DNA of 21,336 bases from Scalindua sp964437425. GTDB taxonomy: Bacteria; Planctomycetota; Brocadiia; Brocadiales; Scalinduaceae. Numbering within the stretch: position 1 is the first letter of the stretch; each line of letters opens with the position of its first letter. The translations under genes and the position numbers were made by a program. Positions 14,640 to 21,336 of the stretch are shown in pieces. The notes below the pieces were generated by a model. The model was not told the DNA's origin and ran no database searches. It saw only the letters and a program-made list of their open reading frames with translations. The DNA lies in assembly GCA_964437425.1 (NCBI GenBank), contig CAYTGO010000053.1, forward strand, positions 1-21,336. Direction: 5' to 3'.

Positions 14640-15359
14640 TTACTCTTTAACAACAAACATTCCTTCCATATTGCCCGTTAGAACCACCTTGATTCTCTCG
14701 TGCCATAATTTACCAAACTCCTTAATCTGCTCATCAGTGCCGGACCCACTTACAGACAGAGGCATTAACTCTCCCATTTTTGGATTGGCAGGGAGCATAC
14801 TATTGTTATATGATACCTCTACTTTTTTCCCGTTGTCAATTCGTTCAAAGATTGCGGAGCATATTGCACCTGCAGGCACATCGCTGTTTTCGTCGAACGT
14901 CAAGAGATTAAACCTGTTAAACTTTCCACCACCTAATCCATGAAATCCACTTTCTCCTGCAGCACCAGTTATAAGTGTAACGACCTGAGAGATTGGACCA
15001 TTAACCTTGTATCCAATACCGCCTCTAAATGTCACTTTGATATCTCCTCTAACAGGTATTTCATCACCATAGAGATGCTTCAAAGCCGTCAGTGTTAATC
15101 TATACGCACCTGAGACAGCAGGGCAGGAATGACCGGCAGTCTTCACCGCATCCTCATATCCATACACAAATGGTTCGTCTTTGTCCATAGCGCCTAAAGC
15201 TACGGCAAGAGGATCTTTCATTTTAATTGTTTCAACCTCATCAAGAAAATCTATATTAAAATTAGTTTGGCCTTCTGCCATTACTCCACCTCCAAATATG
15301 ATTGTTAAAGATAAAAAAATATTTAAATATATTAGTAGTTTAAGTTTTGGTTGTTTCAA
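14640..15359 (-). CDS. Exported FmdE-like protein
   Basis: A 239-aa protein resembling the FmdE family (named after formylmethanofuran dehydrogenase subunit E). Residues 7-26 are a hydrophobic signal segment (LLIYLNIFLSLTIIFGGG) ending near VMAEG, so it is probably exported. The family core starts at residue 70 with KTAGHSCPAVSGAYRLTL, where H77 and C79 are the expected metal-site residues, then GDEIPVRGDIKVTFR, VVTLITGAAGESGF and GKFNRFNLL. The start is a TTG: the leader peptide requires it, and it has GGGAG 8 nt upstream (15368-15372), whereas the only nearby ATG lies after the hydrophobic segment. It follows the zinc-ribbon membrane protein gene by 22 bp. The true substrate or cofactor is unknown; a methanofuran role is not implied for an exported stand-alone protein. 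Confidence 0.85.
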   Translation of the reverse strand: MKQPKLKLLIYLNIFLSLTIIFGGGVMAEGQTNFNIDFLDEVETIKMKDPLAVALGAMDKDEPFVYGYEDAVKTAGHSCPAVSGAYRLTLTALKHLYGDEIPVRGDIKVTFRGGIGYKVNGPISQVVTLITGAAGESGFHGLGGGKFNRFNLLTFDENSDVPAGAICSAIFERIDNGKKVEVSYNNSMLPANPKMGELMPLSVSGSGTDEQIKEFGKLWHERIKVVLTGNMEGMFVVKE

Positions 15360-15381
15360 TGATAATACTCCCGTTAATCTG

Positions 15382-15684
15382 CTAATTTTTAGTTCTAGAG
15401 CGAAACCCTTTTATAATAACTACGTACGATCCGAATCCGATCAATAGATTTAATAGGTTAAGAGGTAATGGCAGCAATTTGAAGCCAATAAAGATGGTTT
15501 CAAACAACAGAACAGTACCTAGAATTAAGTAGAAAAATATCAAATACCAGTTCAGCCCGGATACCGTCTTATTACAGTTTGTACATTCATACGTATTCTT
15601 GTTGCAGGACGGTATAAAACCAAAAATGATACCGGTCATCTCTTTAAATTGTAATGGATTTGAACAAGTCGGACAATTTTTCAT
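15382..15684 (-). CDS. Small zinc-ribbon membrane protein, function unknown
   Basis: A 100-aa protein. The N-terminal 40 residues carry C4/C7 (CPTC) and C34/C37 (CTNC), with an extra C27, which fits a zinc ribbon. Residues 46-67 and 70-91 are strongly hydrophobic and predicted to be two membrane helices joined by a short Pro-containing turn (LLPLPLN); the C-terminus is basic (RSRTKN), suggesting a cytoplasmic side. The ATG at 15684 is the first in frame. It lies 22 bp upstream of the FmdE-like gene, so the two are probably co-transcribed. I do not recognise a named family; similar zinc-ribbon plus two-helix proteins are common and uncharacterised. Confidence 0.78.
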   Translation of the reverse strand: MKNCPTCSNPLQFKEMTGIIFGFIPSCNKNTYECTNCNKTVSGLNWYLIFFYLILGTVLLFETIFIGFKLLPLPLNLLNLLIGFGSYVVIIKGFRSRTKN

Positions 15685-15765
15685 GGCACAATATAATATT
15701 AAAAGAATTGATTATAAATCCTGGAAGCGAAAAATCAATGCCTAAAATTTGAGGAAAAGTTTACT

Positions 15766-16518
15766 TTACGGTCCTTCTCGGTATGAATGTTTGAAATGCT
15801 TATCATACAGCTTTGAATATTCGAAATTCCTGGAGAGTACATCGCCCACAACAATCATTGCGGTTTTGTTGATACCGCCTTGAATTGTTGCTTCAGCAAC
15901 ATTGGCTAGATCGGAAATAATAATTTTTTCATCTTTCCAGCTCGCTTTGTAGACTATTGCGACCTTGCAGTCATCGCCATATGCAGGTTTGAGTATGTTT
16001 GCAACTTTTTCAATCTCCTTGACGCTAAGAAATATACAGAGCGTTGCCTTAGTTTTTGAAAGCGTCTCTAATTTCTCTGTCTCAGGAACAGGGGTTCTTC
16101 CTTCAATGCGTGTTATGATAATTGTCTGCGATACACCCGGTAAAGTCAGTTCTTGCTTCAAAGATGACGCAGCTGCAAGAAACGAACTTACACCTGGTAC
16201 TACCTCATAATCAATATCACGTTTGTCCAGTTCACACATCTGCTCCTGTATGGCACCGTAGATTGATGGATCGCCAGTGTGAACCCGTGCAACATCAATA
16301 TTTTTATCTTTTGCTTCCTCCATAACCTTAATGATCTCATCGAGGGCCATGGATGCAGAGTCATATATTTTAGTGCTGTCACTACAGTAATTAAGGATAT
16401 CCTTGTTTACTAATGATCCCGCATAGATACAGTAGCCGGAAGATTCAATTACTCTTTTACCTTTAACTGTTATTAGTTCAGGGTCACCAGGGCCAGCACC
16501 TATAAAGTATACTTTCAT
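15766..16518 (-). CDS. cobM: Precorrin-4 / cobalt-precorrin-4 C11-methyltransferase
   Basis: SAM-dependent methylation of the corrin ring precursor at C-11 in cobalamin synthesis. The tetrapyrrole methylase fold is clear: VYFIGAGPGDPELITVKG (3-20), IYAGSLVN (31-38) which is typical of CobM/CbiF, RVHTGDPSIYGAIQEQM (78-94), and EVVPGVSSFLAAAASS-like EVVPGVSSFLAAASSL (105-120). The segment LPGVSQTIIITRIEGRTPVPE (126-146) also matches CobM rather than CobI or CobJ. Length 250 aa is normal. Whether the pathway is aerobic (CobM) or anaerobic (CbiF) cannot be decided from this gene; an anaerobic host would favour CbiF. No Shine-Dalgarno sequence precedes the ATG at 16518. No other cobalamin gene is adjacent. 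Confidence 0.93.
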   Translation of the reverse strand: MKVYFIGAGPGDPELITVKGKRVIESSGYCIYAGSLVNKDILNYCSDSTKIYDSASMALDEIIKVMEEAKDKNIDVARVHTGDPSIYGAIQEQMCELDKRDIDYEVVPGVSSFLAAASSLKQELTLPGVSQTIIITRIEGRTPVPETEKLETLSKTKATLCIFLSVKEIEKVANILKPAYGDDCKVAIVYKASWKDEKIIISDLANVAEATIQGGINKTAMIVVGDVLSRNFEYSKLYDKHFKHSYREGP

Positions 16519-16571
16519 ATAATCGAAAATTAAAAGAATTCAGAGATTTAGAATTTACTGATTTCAGTGCA

Positions 16572-16597
16572 GGTTGGGTGAAGCGAAACACCCAACA
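16572..16597. repeat. REP-like palindrome between PiT and cobM genes
   Basis: GTTGGGTG (16573-16580) and CACCCAAC (16589-16596) form a perfect 8-bp GC-rich stem around AAGCGAAA. It stands out in this AT-rich region and lacks a T-run. The motif family (GGTTGGGT...ACCCAAC with a GCGAA loop) is like short dispersed palindromic repeats seen in many bacterial genomes. It lies after the PiT stop and may also help end that transcript. Confidence 0.55.
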
Positions 16598-16623
16598 AAA
16601 CTAAATAAAATTCCTTATATGTA

Positions 16624-18054
16624 TTACCAGCCGGAAAAAAAGCCTCTAATTATATAGAAGAATGCAACAGTGATTGCAGCTCCGGCAGGAATTGTAATAA
16701 CCCAGGAAATGGCTATATCTCGGATTGTAGACAGATTTAATGAGTTTAATCCTCTGGCAAGGCCCACGCCAAGAACTGCCCCTACCAGAGTGTGAGTCGT
16801 TGATACAGGCAATGCCAACTTAGAAGCTAATACGATTGTAATAGCTGCGCCGAATTCGGCAGCAAAGCCCCTAGTCGGGGTCAACTCTGTAATGCATTTC
16901 CCAATTGTTTCAATGACACGCCATCCCCATGTAGCGAGCCCAACAACAATACCCAACCCTCCCAGCAAGAGAACTAACAGAGGAACCTGGGCCTTCATCT
17001 CAATCACACCTGATTTAATTGCAGAGAGGATTCCCGCCAATGGTCCAATAGCGTTTGCAACGTCATTAGCGCCATGCGCAAAAGCGACAAAGCAGGCGCT
17101 CAAAATCTGTAGATAGACAAAAATCTTCTCTACTGTTAAATAATCGCTACTTACGTGCTTTATATGAGTGTATTTCTCAAGTTGATTTGAGATCTTTTCT
17201 GAGCCATCAAGGATTTTAGTGACTTCGTCAGTCAGCTCACCAGTGGTAGATTCTTTGATCCTTCTCAGATGCATTACTACCTTCTGCATGCTTTTTTCTA
17301 CCTTTGGATCAATGTGATCATCTTGTTTATCTTCTGTCTTAGATTCTTTGATCCTACTGACCAGGGGAATACTTATCAGAGCACCAAGCAACCCCACCAG
17401 ACTGGCAAGAATCAGGGCATGCTCGAGTGTAAGGTCCATGTGGAGATTCTTTAAACCCTTGAAAACCATCACCAGTGTTAAGATGCCGAGAACAAAGAAC
17501 ACTAAAAAAGGAGTTATCTTTTTTGCTGCTTTAACAGGTGTCTTGGAATAAAAGATCATCCTCCGCAAAAGGCAGAATATTAGGAATGAGATTGTCCCGC
17601 TCAAAAGAGGTGATACTATCCAGCTGGCAGCAATCCGTGAAACAGTATCCCAGTGAATAGACGAAAAACCGCTGAAAACAATTCCAAATCCCAGAACAGA
17701 GCCAACGATTGAATGAGTTGTAGAGACTGGCCAACCCTTATAAGACGCAATGTTGAGCCATGCACCCGCAGCCAATAACGCGGCCATCATGCCATATATA
17801 TAGCTGTTTGGATCACCGATAAAGACAACAGGATCAATAATCCCTTTTCTAACAGTGTTCGTGACATGAGATCCTACTAAAAATGCACCCGCAAATTCCA
17901 TGAGGGCAGCAACGACAATTGCCCACTTAAGTGTCAGGGCTCCTGAACCAACTGATGTTCCCATGGCATTAGCGACATCATTCGCGCCAATATTCCATGC
18001 CATATAGAAACTAATGACTAAAGCAAGAACAATAAGTATGGTTTCTGGGGTCAA
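16624..18054 (-). CDS. pit: PiT-family inorganic phosphate transporter
   Basis: Low-affinity phosphate (or metal-phosphate) symporter of the inner membrane. The protein is an inverted duplication, and both halves carry the PiT signature: NIGANDVANAMGTSVGSGAL (21-40) and AHGANDVANAIGPL (about 326-339); each half also has a VSTTH motif (PVSTTHSIVG and PVSTTHTLVG). About ten to twelve hydrophobic helices flank a central charged loop (roughly residues 230-310). Length is 476 aa. The start is a TTG at 18054; a stop codon lies a few codons upstream in frame, and the next ATG (residue 18) would cut into the first helix. It follows the DUF47 gene by 22 bp, a standard pairing in which the PhoU-like protein is thought to modulate the transporter. 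Confidence 0.95.
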   Translation of the reverse strand: MTPETILIVLALVISFYMAWNIGANDVANAMGTSVGSGALTLKWAIVVAALMEFAGAFLVGSHVTNTVRKGIIDPVVFIGDPNSYIYGMMAALLAAGAWLNIASYKGWPVSTTHSIVGSVLGFGIVFSGFSSIHWDTVSRIAASWIVSPLLSGTISFLIFCLLRRMIFYSKTPVKAAKKITPFLVFFVLGILTLVMVFKGLKNLHMDLTLEHALILASLVGLLGALISIPLVSRIKESKTEDKQDDHIDPKVEKSMQKVVMHLRRIKESTTGELTDEVTKILDGSEKISNQLEKYTHIKHVSSDYLTVEKIFVYLQILSACFVAFAHGANDVANAIGPLAGILSAIKSGVIEMKAQVPLLVLLLGGLGIVVGLATWGWRVIETIGKCITELTPTRGFAAEFGAAITIVLASKLALPVSTTHTLVGAVLGVGLARGLNSLNLSTIRDIAISWVITIPAGAAITVAFFYIIRGFFSGW

Positions 18055-18076
18055 GGTGTTATCTCTAAAGTATTAT

Positions 18077-18384
18077 TTATTCAAGATCTAGTAAATTGCG
18101 AATACGGTGGGCTAATTTTTCAGAAGTGTTGGATAGTGTTCTAATTTCTTTTAGAATTAATAACCACAGATGGAGTTCACCATGAGTAAACTGGTCTTCA
18201 TTGCTGAATATATTCTTAAGTAACTGCCGTTGAGAGATATCAGCTTCATGTTCTCTTAGAGCGACTTCTTGAACCATCGTCTTGACTCTTTCTGCTTCAC
18301 GACCTGCGAAAGAAGTCTCAAGTAGATTGTCAAAATCCTCTATGATAACTTTAATGAGTTCATATGTTTCAATATTTTTACTTA
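18077..18384 (-). CDS. DUF47/PhoU-like phosphate transport regulator, N-terminus lost in gap
   Basis: The frame is open from the N gap to the stop at 18077 and encodes the last 101-102 residues. The sequence LETSFAGREAERVKTM followed by HEADISQRQLLKNIFSNE and LHLWLLILKEIRTLSNTSEKLA matches the helical DUF47 (PhoU-related, TIGR00153-like) family. The family is usually around 210-220 residues, so about half is missing. An internal ATG at 18277 is not the start because the conserved helix continues upstream of it. Its position 22 bp before the PiT gene supports the assignment. Confidence 0.85.
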
Positions 18385-18484
18385 NNNNNNNNNNNNNNNN
18401 NNNNNNNNNNNNNNNNNNNNNNNNNNNNNNNNNNNNNNNNNNNNNNNNNNNNNNNNNNNNNNNNNNNNNNNNNNNNNNNNNNNN
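18385..18484. other. Assembly gap, 100 N, likely longer in reality
   Basis: A standard-length N run. No shared sequence is seen between its flanks. The missing end of RecN plus the missing start of the DUF47 protein need several hundred bases, so the N count is not a true distance. Confidence 0.9.
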
Positions 18485-19923
18485 CCCATTCGTCCACCAA
18501 TATTTGCATCAATCTCATCGAATACAAGGACAGGAGTTTGGTCTGCCATTGCCAGGTGACGTTTCAGCGCAAGCATTATTCTGGAAATTTCACCTCCTGA
18601 AGCAATCTTTCTAAGTGGCTTTAGATCTTCTCCCGGATTTGATGAGAACATAAACTCAATGCTGTCAAATCCTGAACCGTTGGCATTTTTTAATTCAGTT
18701 TCTCCTAACTCAGCATTGTCAATACCTGAAACACAAATATCAAATCTTCCGTTAGCAAACCCCAGGTCCATCAATTCTTTTTTAATTAGAGCAGAAAGCT
18801 TTTTGCCGGTCTTTTTTCGGCACTGTGTCAGATCTTTTCCGGTACTAACAACAGCCTTCTTTAATTGCTTTAATTCGGTCTCAACTACCACAACATCTTC
18901 ATCGTCCTTTAATAGTTGCTCAAGTTTTATTTTGGACATCTCGCAACGAGAAAGTATATCTTCAATTGAATCGCCATATTTCCTCTTAAGGTCTCTAATA
19001 ACTTCTAATCTCTCGTCAATTTGCTCTAACCGTTCCGGATCATAATTATACTTTTCAATATCATTTCTCAGAGTGCTGGCAATATCTTCTAATTGAAACA
19101 TAGCCTGGTTGCATTGCTCTGAAGTATCTTCAAAGCCTTTATCAACATCCATAATTTTAGAAAGTTCATTAGAGATTTCTTTTAAACCGGCAATTATAGA
19201 ATTGTCAGACTCATACAAATTGTTGGAACATAATGACAAGACATTTTGAATTTTCTCTGAATTAGCAAGAATATAACGTTCCGCTTCCAGGTTCTCATCT
19301 TCTCTAGTTTTCAAAGAACAGCTATCAATCTCATTAATCTCATAATTATAGAGATCTATCTGCTTTTTCCTTTCGCCGTTGCAATCATTTAACGAATACA
19401 GCAATTTCTCTTTTTCTAATGCATTGCTATAAATTCCGGAATATTCTGTTCGAAGATCGCCCAGCTTTCCAAAACTGTCGAGCATGCTGATCTGTTGTAA
19501 CGGATCTATTAGTGACTCATGTTCGTGTTGACCATGTATATTTACCAATATGTCTCCAATTTCCCTTAATAGAGAAACCGTAATTGGCTGATTGTTAATT
19601 TTGCATCTGTTTCGACCTTTATGATCTAAATTCCGCTGTAAGATAATCTCCTCATCTTCAACGTCAATTTCGTCAATATGTTGTTTGATACATTGTCGAA
19701 CCTGGTCGCTTTTAATAAAAAATAACCCACTTACGGAAACGTCATTAGTGCCGGAACCGACAATATCATTCGTCGCACGACTTCCCAGAAGAAAGTTTAA
19801 AGCACCAAGAATTAGAGATTTACCTACGCCTGTTGTACCTGTAAAAATGTTCAAACCTTCCTCGAACTGTATGGTAATCTGGTTAATTAAGGCAAAATTT
19901 GAAATAGTAAGTTCATTCAACAT
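18485..19923 (-). CDS. recN: DNA repair protein RecN, C-terminus lost in gap
   Basis: SMC-like ATPase acting early in double-strand break repair. From the ATG at 19923 the visible part is about 479 residues. MLNELTISNFALINQ is the classic RecN beginning. Walker A is GTTGVGKS (29-36), where the common form is GETGAGKS. Residues 150-400 are coiled-coil-rich. The ABC signature KIASGGEISRIMLALK and Walker B PVLVFDEIDANIGGRM close the visible part. About 70-80 residues (D-loop, ITHLPQVA region) are expected beyond and fall in the gap. The open frame extends upstream to 20010, but the extension is not RecN-like. No Shine-Dalgarno sequence precedes the ATG; a TATAAT box sits just 7 nt upstream, so the mRNA may be leaderless. 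Confidence 0.94.
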
Positions 19924-19930
19924 AATTCGA

Positions 19931-19958
19931 ATTATAACAATTATATTCTCTTTGTTTA
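19931..19958 (-). promoter_or_regulatory. Candidate recN promoter placing transcription start at the ATG
   Basis: On the - strand: -35 TAAACA (19958-19953, 4 of 6), 16-bp spacer, perfect -10 TATAAT (19936-19931). The -10 ends 7 nt before the ATG, so initiation would fall at or next to the start codon. In AT-rich DNA a TATAAT by chance is possible. Confidence 0.4.
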
Positions 19959-20084
19959 CCAGAAAATAACAATAATAGGGCAGGGATCGAATTATCCGAT
20001 TTAATAACACTTATACTAATATTTGTCCTGTACTGCCATAGCTTAGCACTATATATTGAAATTATTAAAACCCCTTATGATCAT

Positions 20085-20121
20085 AAAAAGAAGCAAAATC
20101 AAACCAGTTTTGCTCCTTTTT
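20085..20121. terminator. Bidirectional terminator-like hairpin without an obvious upstream gene
   Basis: Left arm 20085-20098 and right arm 20108-20121 pair in 13 of 14 positions around a 9-nt loop. The left arm begins with an A-run and the right arm ends with TTTTT, so both strands show a stem (core GCAAAA/TTTTGC) plus U-tract. It lies upstream of both flanking genes, which read away from it. Confidence 0.6.
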
Positions 20122-20242
20122 CTACTAAAATATTGTTAATTATTTGAAATCTAGTACAGCATGGACACATTTCACTTAATTTCATGATTTCTTAAATCTT
20201 CACATGTAAAAACGAAAATATAATAATTTGCAATAATTGTTA

Positions 20243-20270
20243 TTGACATAAGCAAATAATTCGTTAAATT
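20243..20270 (+). promoter_or_regulatory. Candidate promoter of the H1-like gene
   Basis: A perfect -35 TTGACA (20243-20248), a 16-bp spacer and -10 TAAATT (20265-20270, 4 of 6). Transcription from about 20277 would give a leader of about 190 nt that includes two hairpins. Confidence 0.45.
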
Positions 20271-20313
20271 ACTCTATATTCAACACTTGTAACTAAAGTG
20301 CAGATGTTATTAA

Positions 20314-20354
20314 ATATTTTATTTCTATATAAATTACGTGTAGAAATAAAATAT
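20314..20354 (+). promoter_or_regulatory. Perfect 14-bp inverted repeat in the H1-like gene leader
   Basis: ATATTTTATTTCTA (20314-20327) and its exact reverse complement (20341-20354). Pairing continues inward for three more positions with two G-U pairs, leaving a 7-nt loop. It lies about 110 nt before the ATG. It could act as an RNA hairpin or as a site for a DNA-binding protein. Confidence 0.55.
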
Positions 20355-20397
20355 ATAATTTTCATTTACGGGCAATTCTAATTTGCGTAAACGATAG

Positions 20398-20423
20398 CAG
20401 ATATTATGATCATAGAATATCTG
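20398..20423 (+). promoter_or_regulatory. Second inverted repeat in the H1-like gene leader
   Basis: CAGATATT (20398-20405) and AATATCTG (20416-20423) are perfectly complementary; the 10-nt loop contains most of a TATGATCATA palindrome. TTTTG follows. The ribosome-binding site at 20455 is 31 nt downstream and remains outside the stem. Confidence 0.5.
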
Positions 20424-20466
20424 TTTTGAATTACAAACCAGATTGGACAATCTTAAGGAGGAATTT

Positions 20467-21024
20467 ATGGTAGAAAAGAAGTCTGTACCAAAAAAGAAAA
20501 GTGCTGTTAAAAAGAAAGTAACTGCTGTGAAGAAAAAAAAGAGTCCTGTTAAAAAGGCAGCAACATCTAAAGTAAAGAAAACAATTGCTAAAAAAGTCAC
20601 AAAAAAACCTGCGGCAAAGAGTAAACCAAAAGTATCAAGTGTTAAAAAACCCGTAACAACTAAGGCAAAAACTGCAACGAAAACAAAAGCAGCAACTAAG
20701 CCAAAAAAAGTAACGACTAAACCAAAAGCAGTAAAAACTAAAGTTGCAAAATCAATTGTGAGGAAACCAGTAAAAAAGAGTCTGAAAAAAGCAATTGCTG
20801 ATGTGAATATCGATGTAAAGAGTACGAAGAAGAGTAGTAAATCTCAGAAAGCAAAAGTTGTGAAAGTTATCGATAAACTATCGCTGGCAAAAGAAATAAA
20901 TTATGTTACAACAGTGCCAGGGGTTTTCAGAAAAGTACCAGCTGCTCAAAAAGCAACAGTAGCATCTGCTCATAAGGAATTGCCAATCACAGGTGTATTA
21001 AATTATATCAAAGGAATTTTTTAG
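20467..21024 (+). CDS. Lysine-rich histone H1-like DNA-binding protein
   Basis: A 185-aa very basic protein; 56 residues (30%) are lysine, and 43 of these are in the first 108. Residues 2-108 are low-complexity Lys/Ala/Val/Thr/Pro/Ser, with repeated KPK, PVKK and TKAK units resembling the C-terminal tail of eukaryotic H1 and bacterial H1-like nucleoid proteins. Residues 130-185 are different: less basic, with hydrophobic residues and aromatic positions (INYVTTVPGVFRKV, GVLNYIKGIF), and may be a small folded or partner-binding part. The ATG at 20467 is chosen because AAGGAGG (20455-20461) lies 5 nt upstream; an in-frame TTG at 20443 lies before that site. A role in compacting DNA is inferred from composition only; binding of RNA or polyphosphate is also possible. 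Confidence 0.85.
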   Translation: MVEKKSVPKKKSAVKKKVTAVKKKKSPVKKAATSKVKKTIAKKVTKKPAAKSKPKVSSVKKPVTTKAKTATKTKAATKPKKVTTKPKAVKTKVAKSIVRKPVKKSLKKAIADVNIDVKSTKKSSKSQKAKVVKVIDKLSLAKEINYVTTVPGVFRKVPAAQKATVASAHKELPITGVLNYIKGIF

Positions 21025-21336
21025 AGTACATACCCATAAGCGTACTTGACTATTATTCATTCATGAAATCAACGAGATTTTAAGTCTGAGAATCGGATAT
21101 TGCATTTTATTGCTTTCAGAATTGAATATTCTTTGATCTGTACAAAGAGCATATTGAATTTAATGATTTATACTATCAGGATTGCATACTAAATAGTCAA
21201 ATTGCCTTTTTAGTATGAATGATTAAGAACAGTCAAATATTGTTCAATTGCACATGCCAACAACTTTTTACCAATATTAAGAAGTGCATCGTACCCATCT
21301 TCTCATTTATTAGACACGCCTTCATTAATTCAATAA
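21025..21336. other. Terminal 312 bp without a recognisable gene
   Basis: AT-rich. No ORF of note. The only clear structure is a perfect 9-bp inverted repeat, CATACTAAA (21185-21193) and TTTAGTATG (21209-21217), with a 15-nt loop and no T-run after it. No clear terminator for the H1-like gene was seen. Confidence 0.6.

Larger units (their letters stand above)
19924..20466. other. Divergent intergenic region, 543 bp, no coding sequence seen
   Basis: Separates recN (-) from the H1-like gene (+). It holds a recN promoter candidate, a 12-nt palindrome at 20075-20086 whose 11-nt core recurs at 20404-20414, a terminator-like hairpin (20085-20121), a TTGACA promoter candidate, and two inverted repeats ahead of the H1-like gene. 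No convincing small ORF was found. Confidence 0.7.

Noticed and set aside
21125..21155. Imperfect hairpin after the H1-like gene as its terminator
   Set aside because: Only a 5-bp core (CTTTG/CAAAG) with irregular extensions and no U-tract, about 100 nt from the stop codon.
1..21336. CRISPR array, prophage, defence island or biosynthetic cluster
   Set aside because: No spaced direct repeats, integrase, transposase, phage or defence genes were seen; nearly all genes are core functions.

Overview
This is an AT-rich bacterial scaffold fragment of about 21 kb, mostly core housekeeping genes in tight same-strand runs. It has two 100-N assembly gaps, at 8061-8160 and 18385-18484. No tRNA, rRNA, CRISPR array, prophage, transposase or toxin-antitoxin gene was recognised. 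Gene content and low GC suggest a Planctomycetota-like anaerobe, possibly an anammox-type (Brocadiales/Scalindua-like) lineage. Pointers are a small CxxC...CxxC protein of a kind I associate with planctomycetes, an exported FmdE-like protein, cobalamin synthesis, and a lysine-rich H1-like protein. This placement is inference; no marker gene here proves it.

Layout. (1) 1-3775, + strand: the 3' part of feoB (ferrous iron transporter), a DtxR-type metalloregulator with a fused FeoA-like domain, and an exported LysM/L,D-transpeptidase. (2) 3878-4390, +: a small zinc-binding-type protein, convergent with (3) 4466-5978, -: an operon of a NYN/LabA-type nuclease, RNase III (rnc) and an unknown 88-aa Cys-containing basic protein. 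(4) 5979-6408: a divergent promoter region with back-to-back sigma70-like promoters whose -35 elements lie in an inverted repeat. (5) 6409-14603, +: a compact run pheA-tpiA-secG-yicC-gmk-coaC-dut-ftsK-pgsA, with several overlapping junctions (pheA/tpiA 4 nt, secG/yicC 8 nt), ending in a clear hairpin terminator at the pgsA stop codon. (6) 14640-19923, - strand: recN, a DUF47/PhoU-like gene, a PiT phosphate transporter, cobM, a small zinc-ribbon membrane protein and an exported FmdE-like protein. (7) 19924-20466: a 543-bp divergent region rich in inverted repeats, including a terminator-like hairpin that no annotated gene reads into. (8) 20467-21024, +: a lysine-rich H1-like DNA-binding protein.

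Functions by group: iron uptake and its control (feoB, DtxR/FeoA); envelope building (L,D-transpeptidase, secG, pgsA, ftsK); RNA processing (rnc, NYN protein, yicC); nucleotide, cofactor and amino-acid metabolism (gmk, dut, coaC, cobM, pheA, tpiA); phosphate uptake (PiT plus DUF47); DNA repair and chromosome organisation (recN, H1-like).

The most useful observations are these. The tpiA gap is an artefact: the two flanks share an identical 55-bp end, and collapsing it restores a full-length enzyme. The recN/DUF47 gap must hide much more than 100 bp. SecG carries an unusual histidine-rich tail. The two divergent regulatory regions contain paired palindromes, two hairpins ahead of the H1-like gene, a possible leaderless recN start and a possible unannotated RNA. 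I did not find a convincing wholly new multi-gene system.
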